Both the position numbers and the translations under genes were made by a program. A stretch of DNA of 64,000 nucleotides from Akkermansiaceae bacterium. Lineage in GTDB: Bacteria; Verrucomicrobiota; Verrucomicrobiia; Verrucomicrobiales; DEV007. Below the pieces are notes generated by a model. It was not told where the DNA came from and did not search any database. It saw only the letters and a list, made by a program, of their open reading frames with translations. This document shows, piece after piece, positions 1 through 7,954 of the stretch. The stretch covers positions 203,710-267,709 of the forward strand of contig JACKQE010000006.1 in assembly GCA_024233005.1 (NCBI GenBank). The letters are read 5' to 3'. Each line of letters begins with the position of its first letter. The first letter of the stretch is position 1.

Positions 1-2
1 TG

Positions 3-1418
3 GACCGCCACCACTTCCACCTCGCCCCCGGCACCGAAGCGGTGATCCTGAACTGGCCGGCGCAGGATTACCCACTGGGCACGCTGCCCCAACAGGTCAC
101 CGAAGCCCTTGAGAAAACAGAAGCGGGAGCCTCCCAGAAAAACATTGTCGACATGACTCCGGCCCAGCGTCGCCTCATTTTTGCTGACGCCAAAGAACGC
201 GCGTTGGAATTTGTCCATTGGCTGCAAACCGCGGCGCATGACCGGGTGGGAGACTTCCCCCAATCCTTCCGCTACATGCGGTTGGCCGACGATTACGGGA
301 CGGCCGACCACCTGCCTCCCAAACCCTATATCCGGGAAGGCCTGCGGCTTGAAGCCCTCTATGTCCTCCGTGAGCAGGATGTGCGCACGGAAGTCGAGAA
401 ACCTCTCTGGGCCAAGGTCATGGTGCCCGACGGGGTCTTCGGCTACCAGTTCAACATGGACTTCCACCCGACTCGACGGAAGTTCATCAACGATGATCCC
501 AGCCAGCCTTGGCAGGGCAAATTCTTCGGCACCCGCAACTGGAATGCCCACACCGACCGCGCCATGTTTCCCCTGCGGGGCCTGGTTCCAGTGAAGACCG
601 ACGGCCTGCTCGGCTGCTCGAAAAACATCGGGGTCACCAGCATGGTGCAGTCTTCACTCCGTCTTCATGGACAAATGATGCATGTAGGCACCGCCGTGGG
701 CACCGTCGCCGCCCTGGCGCTGCGCGACGGCATCCAACCGCGCCGGATCGCCGCCTCGTTCCCGCATGTCCGGGAGGTCCAACGCACTCTTGTGAGGGGG
801 ACGGAAGGCCCGGGCACGCTGCTCTGGCCCTGGCATGATGTCCGTCCCGACGAACCCCATTTTGTCGCGGCGAACCTGCTTACCATGATGGGCATCTGGC
901 GGGCCGATCCGGACAACGTCTTTTTCAGACCCGACCAGGTCGTGACCCGCGGTGAGTTGGCCTCCGCGCTTGCCAGGCTCTGCCGGGCCCTGCCCGAGGC
1001 GAAGGATTGGCCGGCGGCGGCCGGGGAACCCCGGTTCACCGATGTTTCCCCAACAGATCCCAACCGTCCCTACATCGAAGCCATGATCGCCTGGGGTGAT
1101 TTCGGTCCACAACGATCCACTTTCCAGCCCAATGATCCCGTCCCCTGGAGCACCTTGAACCGCTGGCTGGGAGCCCTCCATCTGCCGACGTTCCCTTCAC
1201 TGGCCCACCCGCGCCACGCCTCGCAGCCTCTGAACCGCGCCGAGTGCGTGGACTACCTCCACCGGGTGCTCTTGGAGCGGGGGGAGTCCCTGCCGGACAG
1301 CGGTTTCTGGTTGGTCGCCGGTCAGGATGAGGACGGCGACGGGCGCGGCAATCTGGATGATCCCCTGCCCTTCGACCGGGACAACAACAACGTGCCGGAC
1401 CGGCTCCAGGCCCCGTGA
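3..1418 (+). CDS. FAD-dependent oxidoreductase, C-terminal part, with S-layer-homology-like tail (5' partial)
   Basis: The frame is open from base 3, so the N-terminal FAD-binding Rossmann part lies outside the window. The visible part matches the C-terminal half of the FAD_oxidored family: an RYMRL stretch, then SKNIGVTSMVQSSLRLHG and GTAVGTVAALAL, the typical helix that closes these flavoproteins. After it come two units that read like S-layer homology repeats (FFRPDQVVTRGELASALARL and, later, a YIEAMIAWGDFGP...FQPNDPVPW unit). The tail is a calcium-type Asp-rich segment (DEDGDGRGNLDDP, DRDNNNVPDR). This suggests an exported enzyme anchored to the cell surface. The substrate is unknown. An internal GTG at base 42 is not believed to be the real start because recognisable reading frame continues upstream of it. 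Confidence 0.8.
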   Translation, partial: DRHHFHLAPGTEAVILNWPAQDYPLGTLPQQVTEALEKTEAGASQKNIVDMTPAQRRLIFADAKERALEFVHWLQTAAHDRVGDFPQSFRYMRLADDYGTADHLPPKPYIREGLRLEALYVLREQDVRTEVEKPLWAKVMVPDGVFGYQFNMDFHPTRRKFINDDPSQPWQGKFFGTRNWNAHTDRAMFPLRGLVPVKTDGLLGCSKNIGVTSMVQSSLRLHGQMMHVGTAVGTVAALALRDGIQPRRIAASFPHVREVQRTLVRGTEGPGTLLWPWHDVRPDEPHFVAANLLTMMGIWRADPDNVFFRPDQVVTRGELASALARLCRALPEAKDWPAAAGEPRFTDVSPTDPNRPYIEAMIAWGDFGPQRSTFQPNDPVPWSTLNRWLGALHLPTFPSLAHPRHASQPLNRAECVDYLHRVLLERGESLPDSGFWLVAGQDEDGDGRGNLDDPLPFDRDNNNVPDRLQAP

Positions 1419-1505
1419 CCCCTGACCGCGCAGAAGCCTGCCGGACGCACCACGTTGGTCAGCAAGGTCGCAAATCAGAAGCCGCCACGCAAAGGCCGCG
1501 CATTC

Positions 1506-2339
1506 TCACCGCGGTTTTGCCTGATCCTCAACAGTCCGGAGAGACACCCTGCGGCGGAAGGATGCCGGGGTAATGCCGAGACGTTTCCGAAAATGCTGGG
1601 TGAAGGCGCTCGCGTCCACGAAACCACAGCGTTCCGCGATTTCGGTGACCGACAGGGAAGTCTCCTCAAGCAACCTCGTGGCGGCCACAACCCGCGTCTT
1701 CATGAGAAAGTCCTGGGGAGAAATGCCAAACGCCGTCTGGAACCGCCGCTGCAGCTGGCGCAGGGACTGACCACAATCCCGGGCGATGTCCGCGATCAGG
1801 ACGGGCTTTCCGAAATCCCGGCGGATCGCTTCGACCGCCCGGGCGACGGTGCGAAAGACGGGAAGACCGCGCTCCTCTTCATCCGGTCGCCGCAACAAAC
1901 CCATGACGCCGCTGACCTGCCCGAGGGTGTCGTAAAGCGGCTGCTTGGTAACGAGGAACCAGTCGGGCATGCCCTGGCGGTCCCACCAGAGTTCGATGCG
2001 CTCCACCAAATGAACCGTCCCCGCCAAAAGTTGGTGGTCGTCATCCACATAAGCCTGGGCCATCGATTCGGGATTCAGGTCAAAATCCGTCCTGCCGATG
2101 ATTTCCGCATCGTCGGACATCTGGTAGCGCTCCAACAGCCCCAAGCTCGCAAACATGAGCCGGCCCTGCCGGTTTTTGGCGAAGAAATAGACTCCGGGAA
2201 TGTGATCGAAAAGCTTGTGAAAGAGCAGAGTCGGCTCCAAAGTGGCCATCCATCGGGTCCTCTCCCCACGCCACCGGTCAATCTCGGAGTCCGGGCGTCG
2301 GGGGCGTTCCCGCGGTTTGAGTGGCGTCGCATTTCGCAT
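1506..2339 (-). CDS. AraC-family transcriptional regulator with N-terminal PAS domain
   Basis: A cytoplasmic DNA-binding regulator of 277 residues. Residues about 35-150 read as a PAS sensor (FDHIPGVYFFAKNRQGRLMF, then IGRTDFDLNP and a WFLVTKQPLYD strand). The C-terminal 100 residues carry the two helix-turn-helix units of AraC/XylS proteins: an IADIARDCGQSLRQLQRRF helix pair and then SVTEIAERCGFVDASAFTQH followed by FRKRLGITPASFRR, the standard family signature. It is divergently transcribed from the decarboxylase-like gene starting 64 bases away, so it probably controls that gene and the dehydrogenase after it. The PAS ligand cannot be predicted. The start is the first ATG, and no better internal start was seen. 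Confidence 0.88.
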   Translation of the reverse strand: MRNATPLKPRERPRRPDSEIDRWRGERTRWMATLEPTLLFHKLFDHIPGVYFFAKNRQGRLMFASLGLLERYQMSDDAEIIGRTDFDLNPESMAQAYVDDDHQLLAGTVHLVERIELWWDRQGMPDWFLVTKQPLYDTLGQVSGVMGLLRRPDEEERGLPVFRTVARAVEAIRRDFGKPVLIADIARDCGQSLRQLQRRFQTAFGISPQDFLMKTRVVAATRLLEETSLSVTEIAERCGFVDASAFTQHFRKRLGITPASFRRRVSLRTVEDQAKPR

Positions 2340-2403
2340 GATTTTTGTCGCCGTGATTCTCTCCGGTTTTGTCTAAATTTGCAAGGTTCAGAGTCCCCCG
2401 CGC

Positions 2404-3102
2404 ATGAAACCCATCGTCCAGATCTCCCTAGACCTCACCAACATCGACGAAGCCCTGGAGACCGCCGCGCTGGCCATGCGCGCCGGCGTGGACTGGCTGG
2501 AAGCGGGCACCCCCCTCATCCTCGCCGAGGGACTCCACGGCGTCCGGAAGCTGCGCGAAGCGTTTCCCGGCGTTCCCATTGTGGCCGACTTGAAGACCAT
2601 GGATGGCGGGTATCTCGAAGCCGAAATGATGGCCAAAGCGGGGGCGACCCATGTCGTGGTGATGGCCCGGGCCCATGAAGAAACCATCAAATGCGTCGTC
2701 AAAGCGGGGGCTGATTTCGGATGCAAGGTCATGGGGGACAACATGGTTTGCCCAGACATGGTCGAAGGCGCAAAATGCCTCGAAGCCCTAGGCTGCGACT
2801 ATGTGATCCATCACATCGGCTACGATGAGCGCCGTGGCATTGCAGCCGCCGGTCGTCCCATGCCGAGCCCCATGGACCAGCTGCGGGAGGTCTGCAATGC
2901 CGTGAGGATTCCGGTGCAGGCGGTCGGAGGTCTCAGCCTGGAGCAGGCCATCCAATGTCCGCAGCACGGCGCCCCGCTGGTCGTTCTGGGAGCCCCGTTG
3001 ACGATCGATGCGGACGCTTTCAAAACCGCCGATGGCAATCTCGAGGCCTCCTTGAGATTGATCTGCGAGGCAGTGCACGCGCAGGATGTGCCTGCTTTCT
3101 GA
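2404..3102 (+). CDS. HPS/KGPDC (orotidine-phosphate-decarboxylase-like) family enzyme, probably 3-keto-L-gulonate-6-phosphate decarboxylase or hexulose-phosphate synthase type
   Basis: A 232-residue TIM-barrel protein. The diagnostic Asp-x-Lys-x-x-Asp motif of the orotidine 5'-monophosphate decarboxylase suprafamily is present as D62, K64, D67 (VADLKTMDGG). The N-terminus (IVQISLDLTNIDEALETA), GVDWLEAGTP and the C-terminal VQAVGGLSLEQA phosphate-binding loop match the hexulose-phosphate synthase / keto-gulonate-phosphate decarboxylase branch. These enzymes act on phosphorylated ketoses with Mg2+. The sequence alone does not separate decarboxylase from aldol reaction. A zinc dehydrogenase follows 33 bases downstream on the same strand and a PAS-AraC regulator is divergent upstream, which suggests a small sugar-acid or polyol catabolic operon. 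Confidence 0.8.
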   Translation: MKPIVQISLDLTNIDEALETAALAMRAGVDWLEAGTPLILAEGLHGVRKLREAFPGVPIVADLKTMDGGYLEAEMMAKAGATHVVVMARAHEETIKCVVKAGADFGCKVMGDNMVCPDMVEGAKCLEALGCDYVIHHIGYDERRGIAAAGRPMPSPMDQLREVCNAVRIPVQAVGGLSLEQAIQCPQHGAPLVVLGAPLTIDADAFKTADGNLEASLRLICEAVHAQDVPAF

Positions 3103-3135
3103 TGAGTCACCGCTCCCACTTCCTTACCTGAAACC

Positions 3136-4161
3136 ATGAAATCTGCCGCCGTCGTCAATTACGCTCCTGAAAAAGGGTCCGTCGAAATCCGCGAAATCGA
3201 AAAGCCGGCCATCGGCGCCGAGGATGTCCTTCTTGAAGTCGCCAATGTCGGCGTCTGTGGCTCCGACCTGCACCAGTGGACCGCGGACCATTCATGGCCG
3301 GTGAACTACCCTGTCGTGCTCGGCCACGAATTCGGTGGCCACATTGTCGAAGTCGGCGCGGAGGTTGAAGGCTGGAAAGAAGGCGACCGTGTGGTCTCCG
3401 AGACTGCCGCCATCATCTCCCTCAACAACCCCATGACCAAGCGGGGTCTCTACAATCTCGACCCCACCCGAAAAGGCTTCGGATACGGGGTGAACGGGGC
3501 CATGACGAAATACGTCCGGGTGCCCTCCCGCATCCTGCACCACGTCCCCGACGCGCTGCCCTTCGAGCAGGCCTGCCTCACTGAGCCCTGCTGCGTGGCC
3601 TACAATGCCGTGGTGAAAAATGCCCGCATCGAGCCCGGAGACCGGGTCGTCGTCCTCGGTCCGGGTACCATCGGCATTCTCTGCGCGGCCATGGCCCGGC
3701 AATGTGGCGCCCAGGTGGCCCTCGTCGGACTGCCCCAGGACGCCCACCGCCTGGAAATCGCCAGGCAATATGGTTGCGAAGTCATCATCGGCGACGCCAA
3801 GCCGTGGGCCCTGGAACGCGATGGTCTTGGTTGCGACGGGGTCATCGATGCCGCAGGTGCCAGTGTGACCCTCAAGATCGCGCTCGATTTGGTCCGCCCC
3901 GCCGGGTGGATCAGCAAGGTCGGCTGGGGCCCGCAGCCGTTGAATTTCAATCTGGATCCGCTGGTGCAGAAAAACATCACCCTGCAGGGCAGCTTCAGCC
4001 ACAACTGGCCCATCTGGGAGCGGGTCATCGCCCTGCTGGCGAGCGGTCAGTTCGACGTCAAGCCCATCATCGGCGGCGTCTGGCCGGTGACGGACTGGCA
4101 CGAGGCTTTTGAGAAAATGCACTCCGGAGCCGTGGTGAAAAGCGTGCTCCGACCTGTTTGA
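3136..4161 (+). CDS. Zinc-dependent alcohol (polyol) dehydrogenase, MDR superfamily
   Basis: A 341-residue medium-chain dehydrogenase. Catalytic zinc ligands are recognisable as C41 in CGSDLH and H64-E65 in GHEFGGH; the NAD(P)-binding Rossmann motif reads VVVLGPGTIGILCAA. It resembles sorbitol or L-threonine dehydrogenases that oxidise a secondary alcohol. The lobe that normally holds four cysteines for the structural zinc (about residues 88-110) reads VVSETAAIISLNNP and lacks them, so a structural zinc is not expected. It follows the decarboxylase-like gene by 33 bases and is probably cotranscribed with it. The substrate is inferred to be a sugar alcohol or sugar acid, not shown. Confidence 0.85.
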   Translation: MKSAAVVNYAPEKGSVEIREIEKPAIGAEDVLLEVANVGVCGSDLHQWTADHSWPVNYPVVLGHEFGGHIVEVGAEVEGWKEGDRVVSETAAIISLNNPMTKRGLYNLDPTRKGFGYGVNGAMTKYVRVPSRILHHVPDALPFEQACLTEPCCVAYNAVVKNARIEPGDRVVVLGPGTIGILCAAMARQCGAQVALVGLPQDAHRLEIARQYGCEVIIGDAKPWALERDGLGCDGVIDAAGASVTLKIALDLVRPAGWISKVGWGPQPLNFNLDPLVQKNITLQGSFSHNWPIWERVIALLASGQFDVKPIIGGVWPVTDWHEAFEKMHSGAVVKSVLRPV

Positions 4162-4409
4162 GATCGGCTTGGGATCCCCGTTTCACTGGCAGCTTCAACT
4201 GCGCTGCCTGACGCTCCTCGTGGGGGGCGCCGCCTGCGTTTCCAATCCCGTGCGGACCCGAGGTCCACGCCCCGAAGACTGGATCAGCCCCCCCTCCAAC
4301 GATGCCACTGTGGAAGGTCGGCTCCATCAGGACGACCAAGGTCACTCCAGAAGGATCCACTTTGTGGAATTCCGATTGTGCCCTCACCCAGCCGTGCTTT
4401 CGTTCCACC

Positions 4410-5099
4410 ATGAAAACCCTCCTGCCTCTGCTTCTCCTCGCATTCCTCCCGGCGGTCACCTTGGCCGAGGATTTCTCCCGCCCCATCTTCTCGGACGATT
4501 TCTCCAGCGACGGCTTCGGCCCTCGGTGGGGCCACTACAAAAGCTCCAGCGTGGTCAAAGGCGGCGTCCTCCACGGCATCACGGCTCCTGACTCTGACCA
4601 CTCCGCCGTGGACAACATCCGGATCGATGGCGAACGCGATCTCCAAGTCTCGGTGAAATTCCGCTTCGCGAGCGACAAAGCCAAGAGTTTCAATGTCTGG
4701 TTTGATGACAAAAACTACAAGGGCTCCCACGCCGGCCATATCTGCCAGGCCACCATCAGTCCCACCGGGGTGAATCTCGCGGATGCCAAAACTGGCGGAT
4801 TCGACCTCACCGGGGGGCTGTATGACCGCAAAAAAGCCAACCAACTGACGGATGGGGAAAAAAAGATGCTCGCGGCCAAAGCCTCCCGCCTTCCGGTCGC
4901 GGTCAGCCTTGAAGCATGGCACACCCTTGTCGTGCGGACCATCGGCGACGAAATCAGCGTTTCCATCGATGGCGCTTCTGTGGGATCCTTCAAGTCTGAG
5001 GGGATTGCCCACGCGACCAAGTCGCTTGTCAGTCTGACCACCAATGCGGTCGATGTGGAATACGATGATTTCAGCATTCAAGGCACCGCCAAACCCTGA
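4410..5099 (+). CDS. Exported LamG/DUF1080-like concanavalin-fold protein
   Basis: A 229-residue protein beginning with a clear signal peptide (MKTLLPLLLLAFLPAVTLAED). The frame is open further upstream to 4302, but the extra residues look random and the signal peptide fixes the start at 4410. The mature part alternates strands typical of a beta-sandwich: an FSDDF opening, DLQVSVKFRF, FNVWFDDKNYKG, WHTLVVRTIGDEISVSIDG and VDVEYDDFSIQG. That layout is the concanavalin-like fold of LamG and DUF1080 proteins, which bind or cleave sugars outside the cytoplasm. No catalytic residues could be assigned. It lies between the dehydrogenase operon and a large beta-helix protein on the same strand. Confidence 0.7.
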   Translation: MKTLLPLLLLAFLPAVTLAEDFSRPIFSDDFSSDGFGPRWGHYKSSSVVKGGVLHGITAPDSDHSAVDNIRIDGERDLQVSVKFRFASDKAKSFNVWFDDKNYKGSHAGHICQATISPTGVNLADAKTGGFDLTGGLYDRKKANQLTDGEKKMLAAKASRLPVAVSLEAWHTLVVRTIGDEISVSIDGASVGSFKSEGIAHATKSLVSLTTNAVDVEYDDFSIQGTAKP

Positions 5100-5220
5100 G
5101 ACTCCGGAAGATCAGATAACCCGCCTGCCCAGTGATTTCAACGCACCCGTTCCTCACCGGTGTCGCGAGGAAGCACGAGTCACTTTCCCGTCCGGCAAGC
5201 GACCCCTCTCTCCCAGTGTC

Positions 5221-7911
5221 ATGATCCGCCTCATTGTCTGCCCAGCCATTATCCTCGCCTGCCTCTGGCAGCCATCTTCCCGGGTCCTGGCAGCGGACAT
5301 CCTGCTCAGCCCGTCGGGTCCCCTGTCAACCCTGCAGGCAGCCCGGGACGCCGCACGAACGGCTCCCAAACCGGTGCGGGTTGTCGTGGCGGAAGGAGTG
5401 TATCCCCTCACGGAACCGGTTGCACTGACCGGTGAAGATTCCCAGACGACCTGGGAAGCGGCCCCCGGGGCCAAGCCGGTGATCAGCGGAGGCAGGGCTC
5501 TCACCGGATGGCAGCATGCCGGGAGCGGCCTCTGGAAAGCGCCGCTGCCGGACAAGTCGTGGAAGTTTGAGCAACTCTGGATCAATGGTCGACGAGCGAC
5601 GCGAGCCCGCACGCCGAACAGGGGCTACTTCCACATCACGGAGGCAGTCGGGGCCACTGTGTTTCCTGGAGTGACGAAAGACATGAACTACCATGCCTTC
5701 TCGGTCGCTCCTGAGCATTATGACATCATCAACGGAATTCCGGCGCCGGAACGGGATCAGGCCTTGATCACCGTCACCCATGCCTGGACAGTTGGCCAAT
5801 GCCGCATCCAGGCCTTGGATGAGGCGACGTTGGCAGTTCAGATCAAGGGTCGTTCAAGGTATCCTTTTGTCGAGTTTGAGCCGGATCAGCGCTACTGGAT
5901 GGAGAATTTCCGGGCCGCCCTGGATGCTCCGGGTGAGTGGTTTTTGGATGGAACGAAAGGCGAAGTCCTCTACCTGCCACAGCCGGAGGAAGACATGACC
6001 CAAGCGGAGGTCATGGCGCCTGTGGCTGACAAGTTACTTGCCATCAAGGGCGCAAAAGACGTGCAGTTCAAAGGCATCGCATTCCGCCACGGTCGCTACC
6101 TGTATCCGGCCGACGGCTTGCACGATGGCCAGGCGGCCACGTCAACCGACGGCACCATTGAGATCGAGGACAGCAGCGGCATTCGCTTTGAGAACTGTGA
6201 GGTCGCCCACGTCGGCCGTCACGGCATCTATTTCAAGAACGGTTGCTCCGACTCCCGGGTCGTTCATTGCCATCTGCATGATCTGGGCGCAGGCGGAGTG
6301 CGGGTGGGGGAGACGGATCGACCGGCGGATGAACGGGTGAATCATCACATCGTCATCGATGACTGCATCATCCAGCACGGCGGACGGATGCACCCCAGCG
6401 CCTGCGGCGTTCTCTTCACCCACACCCGCCAATGTTCTGTCATCCATTGCGACATCGGTGACTTTTACTATACCGGTGTCAGCGCCGGTTGGAACTGGGG
6501 CTATGGCGATACCGCATCCCGCGAAACCCTGGTCGAGAACACGCACATTCATCACCTCGGCTGGGCCTATCTCAGCGACATGGGCGGCTATTACGGACTT
6601 GGCACGTCGCCGGGCACGATCGTTCGCGGCAATCATGTGCACCACATTGTCAGTCATCGCTACGGCGGCTGGGGACTCTACAATGACGAGGGCAGCACCG
6701 ACACGCTGATGGAAAACAACCTCGTGCACGACACTTGGAATGCAGGATTCCACCAGCACTACGGCTACTTCAACACGGTGCGGAACAACATTTTCGCCTA
6801 CGGACACACCGCCCAGGTGCAGGCCTCACGCAATGAACCGCGTCTGCGCTTTCGCTATACCCACAACATCGTCCTGTGGGATCCCTCATCGTCCTTGCTC
6901 GATGGCGGGGAGTGGAACTGGAAGTTCTTCGACAAACCCGAGCGCGGTGATCCCAAAGACAGCCTCGTCTTCCGCAACAACCTCTATTGGCCCACCGACG
7001 GCAAGATTCCCGCGCATCTCACGAAGACTCACTTCACCTGGGAAGAATGGCGCAAGATGGGCCGCGACACCGGCACGATCTTTGCCGACCCGATGTTCGA
7101 AAACATCGACCGGCGCGACTTCCGTCTCAAACCCGGCTCACCCGCTGAGAAAATCGGATTCAAGCCCTGGGATCTCACCCTCGCCGGCGTGCGCCAAGGC
7201 GATCCCGCGTGGGCCGAACTGGCCGAAAAGGGAAACGTCTATCCCACGTGGGACACCGACGCCAAACCCTGGCCCGCCCCGCCCTATCGTGTCGATCAAA
7301 ACTTCGAGCACGCCGGACTCGGCACGCTCGGCATTCGCGGCGCGAAGTATGACCGCGAAAACAAAGGTGAAAGCATCGGTGTCACCGATGAAACCGGTTC
7401 GCCCATCGGCGGCCTCTCCAAACGCTGCCTCAAGGTGCGGGACGCACCTGGTTTGCTGCACAGTTACGATCCCGTGCTGGACATCAACCCGACGACCTGG
7501 GACGGCGGCACCTTCCACATCGAGTTCGACGTCATGGCCCAGCCCGGCGCCGACTGGTTCTTCGAGGTTCGTGGCAAAAACGGCGAGTATGGCCACGGAC
7601 CGTATGTGCGCTGGCAAAATGGCCAAATTGCTCCCGGATTGGACGGCCGCGCCGTGCCCTTTGACGTCCCGCCCAATCAATGGGTGCATGTCTCCCTCTC
7701 TGCCACCACCGGCGCCGCCGCGACACCCGCCACGCCGGCGAAGAATGGCACCTGGACCGTCTCCTTCACCCGCCAGGACGGCGAGAAAAAAAGCTATCTC
7801 ACCTTCGCGGCCAAACCTGCCTGGACCAGTGCCAGCTACCTGCTTTTTAGCGCCCTCGGCACGACCAAAACCGCATTTTTCATTGATAATGTCTCCTTGA
7901 GACCGGAATGA
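5221..7911 (+). CDS. Exported right-handed parallel beta-helix protein, GH141-like, with C-terminal LamG-like domain
   Basis: A large exported protein of 896 residues; the start was placed at 5221 because the signal peptide MIRLIVCPAIILACLW begins there. The early region is typical of GH141-type beta-helix enzymes: PVISGGRALTGWQ followed by FEQLWINGRRATRARTPN, a barrel inserted before the helix. Residues about 330-600 contain repeated coils (GIRFENCEVAHVGRHGIYFK, NHIVIDDCIIQHGG, TLMENNLVHDTWNAGFHQH, VRNNIFAYGH) that make the parallel beta-helix. The last 200 residues (ADWFFEVRGKNGEYGHGPYV, GTWTVSFTRQDGEKKSYL, TAFFIDNVSL) form a second, sandwich-like domain. GH141 enzymes include fucosidases and xylanases acting on plant polysaccharides; the linkage cut here is unknown. 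Confidence 0.75.
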   Translation: MIRLIVCPAIILACLWQPSSRVLAADILLSPSGPLSTLQAARDAARTAPKPVRVVVAEGVYPLTEPVALTGEDSQTTWEAAPGAKPVISGGRALTGWQHAGSGLWKAPLPDKSWKFEQLWINGRRATRARTPNRGYFHITEAVGATVFPGVTKDMNYHAFSVAPEHYDIINGIPAPERDQALITVTHAWTVGQCRIQALDEATLAVQIKGRSRYPFVEFEPDQRYWMENFRAALDAPGEWFLDGTKGEVLYLPQPEEDMTQAEVMAPVADKLLAIKGAKDVQFKGIAFRHGRYLYPADGLHDGQAATSTDGTIEIEDSSGIRFENCEVAHVGRHGIYFKNGCSDSRVVHCHLHDLGAGGVRVGETDRPADERVNHHIVIDDCIIQHGGRMHPSACGVLFTHTRQCSVIHCDIGDFYYTGVSAGWNWGYGDTASRETLVENTHIHHLGWAYLSDMGGYYGLGTSPGTIVRGNHVHHIVSHRYGGWGLYNDEGSTDTLMENNLVHDTWNAGFHQHYGYFNTVRNNIFAYGHTAQVQASRNEPRLRFRYTHNIVLWDPSSSLLDGGEWNWKFFDKPERGDPKDSLVFRNNLYWPTDGKIPAHLTKTHFTWEEWRKMGRDTGTIFADPMFENIDRRDFRLKPGSPAEKIGFKPWDLTLAGVRQGDPAWAELAEKGNVYPTWDTDAKPWPAPPYRVDQNFEHAGLGTLGIRGAKYDRENKGESIGVTDETGSPIGGLSKRCLKVRDAPGLLHSYDPVLDINPTTWDGGTFHIEFDVMAQPGADWFFEVRGKNGEYGHGPYVRWQNGQIAPGLDGRAVPFDVPPNQWVHVSLSATTGAAATPATPAKNGTWTVSFTRQDGEKKSYLTFAAKPAWTSASYLLFSALGTTKTAFFIDNVSLRPE

Positions 7912-7954
7912 ACCGCGCTCCCGGGTAACCCGACGATCCCGCTCTCCCTGCCAC

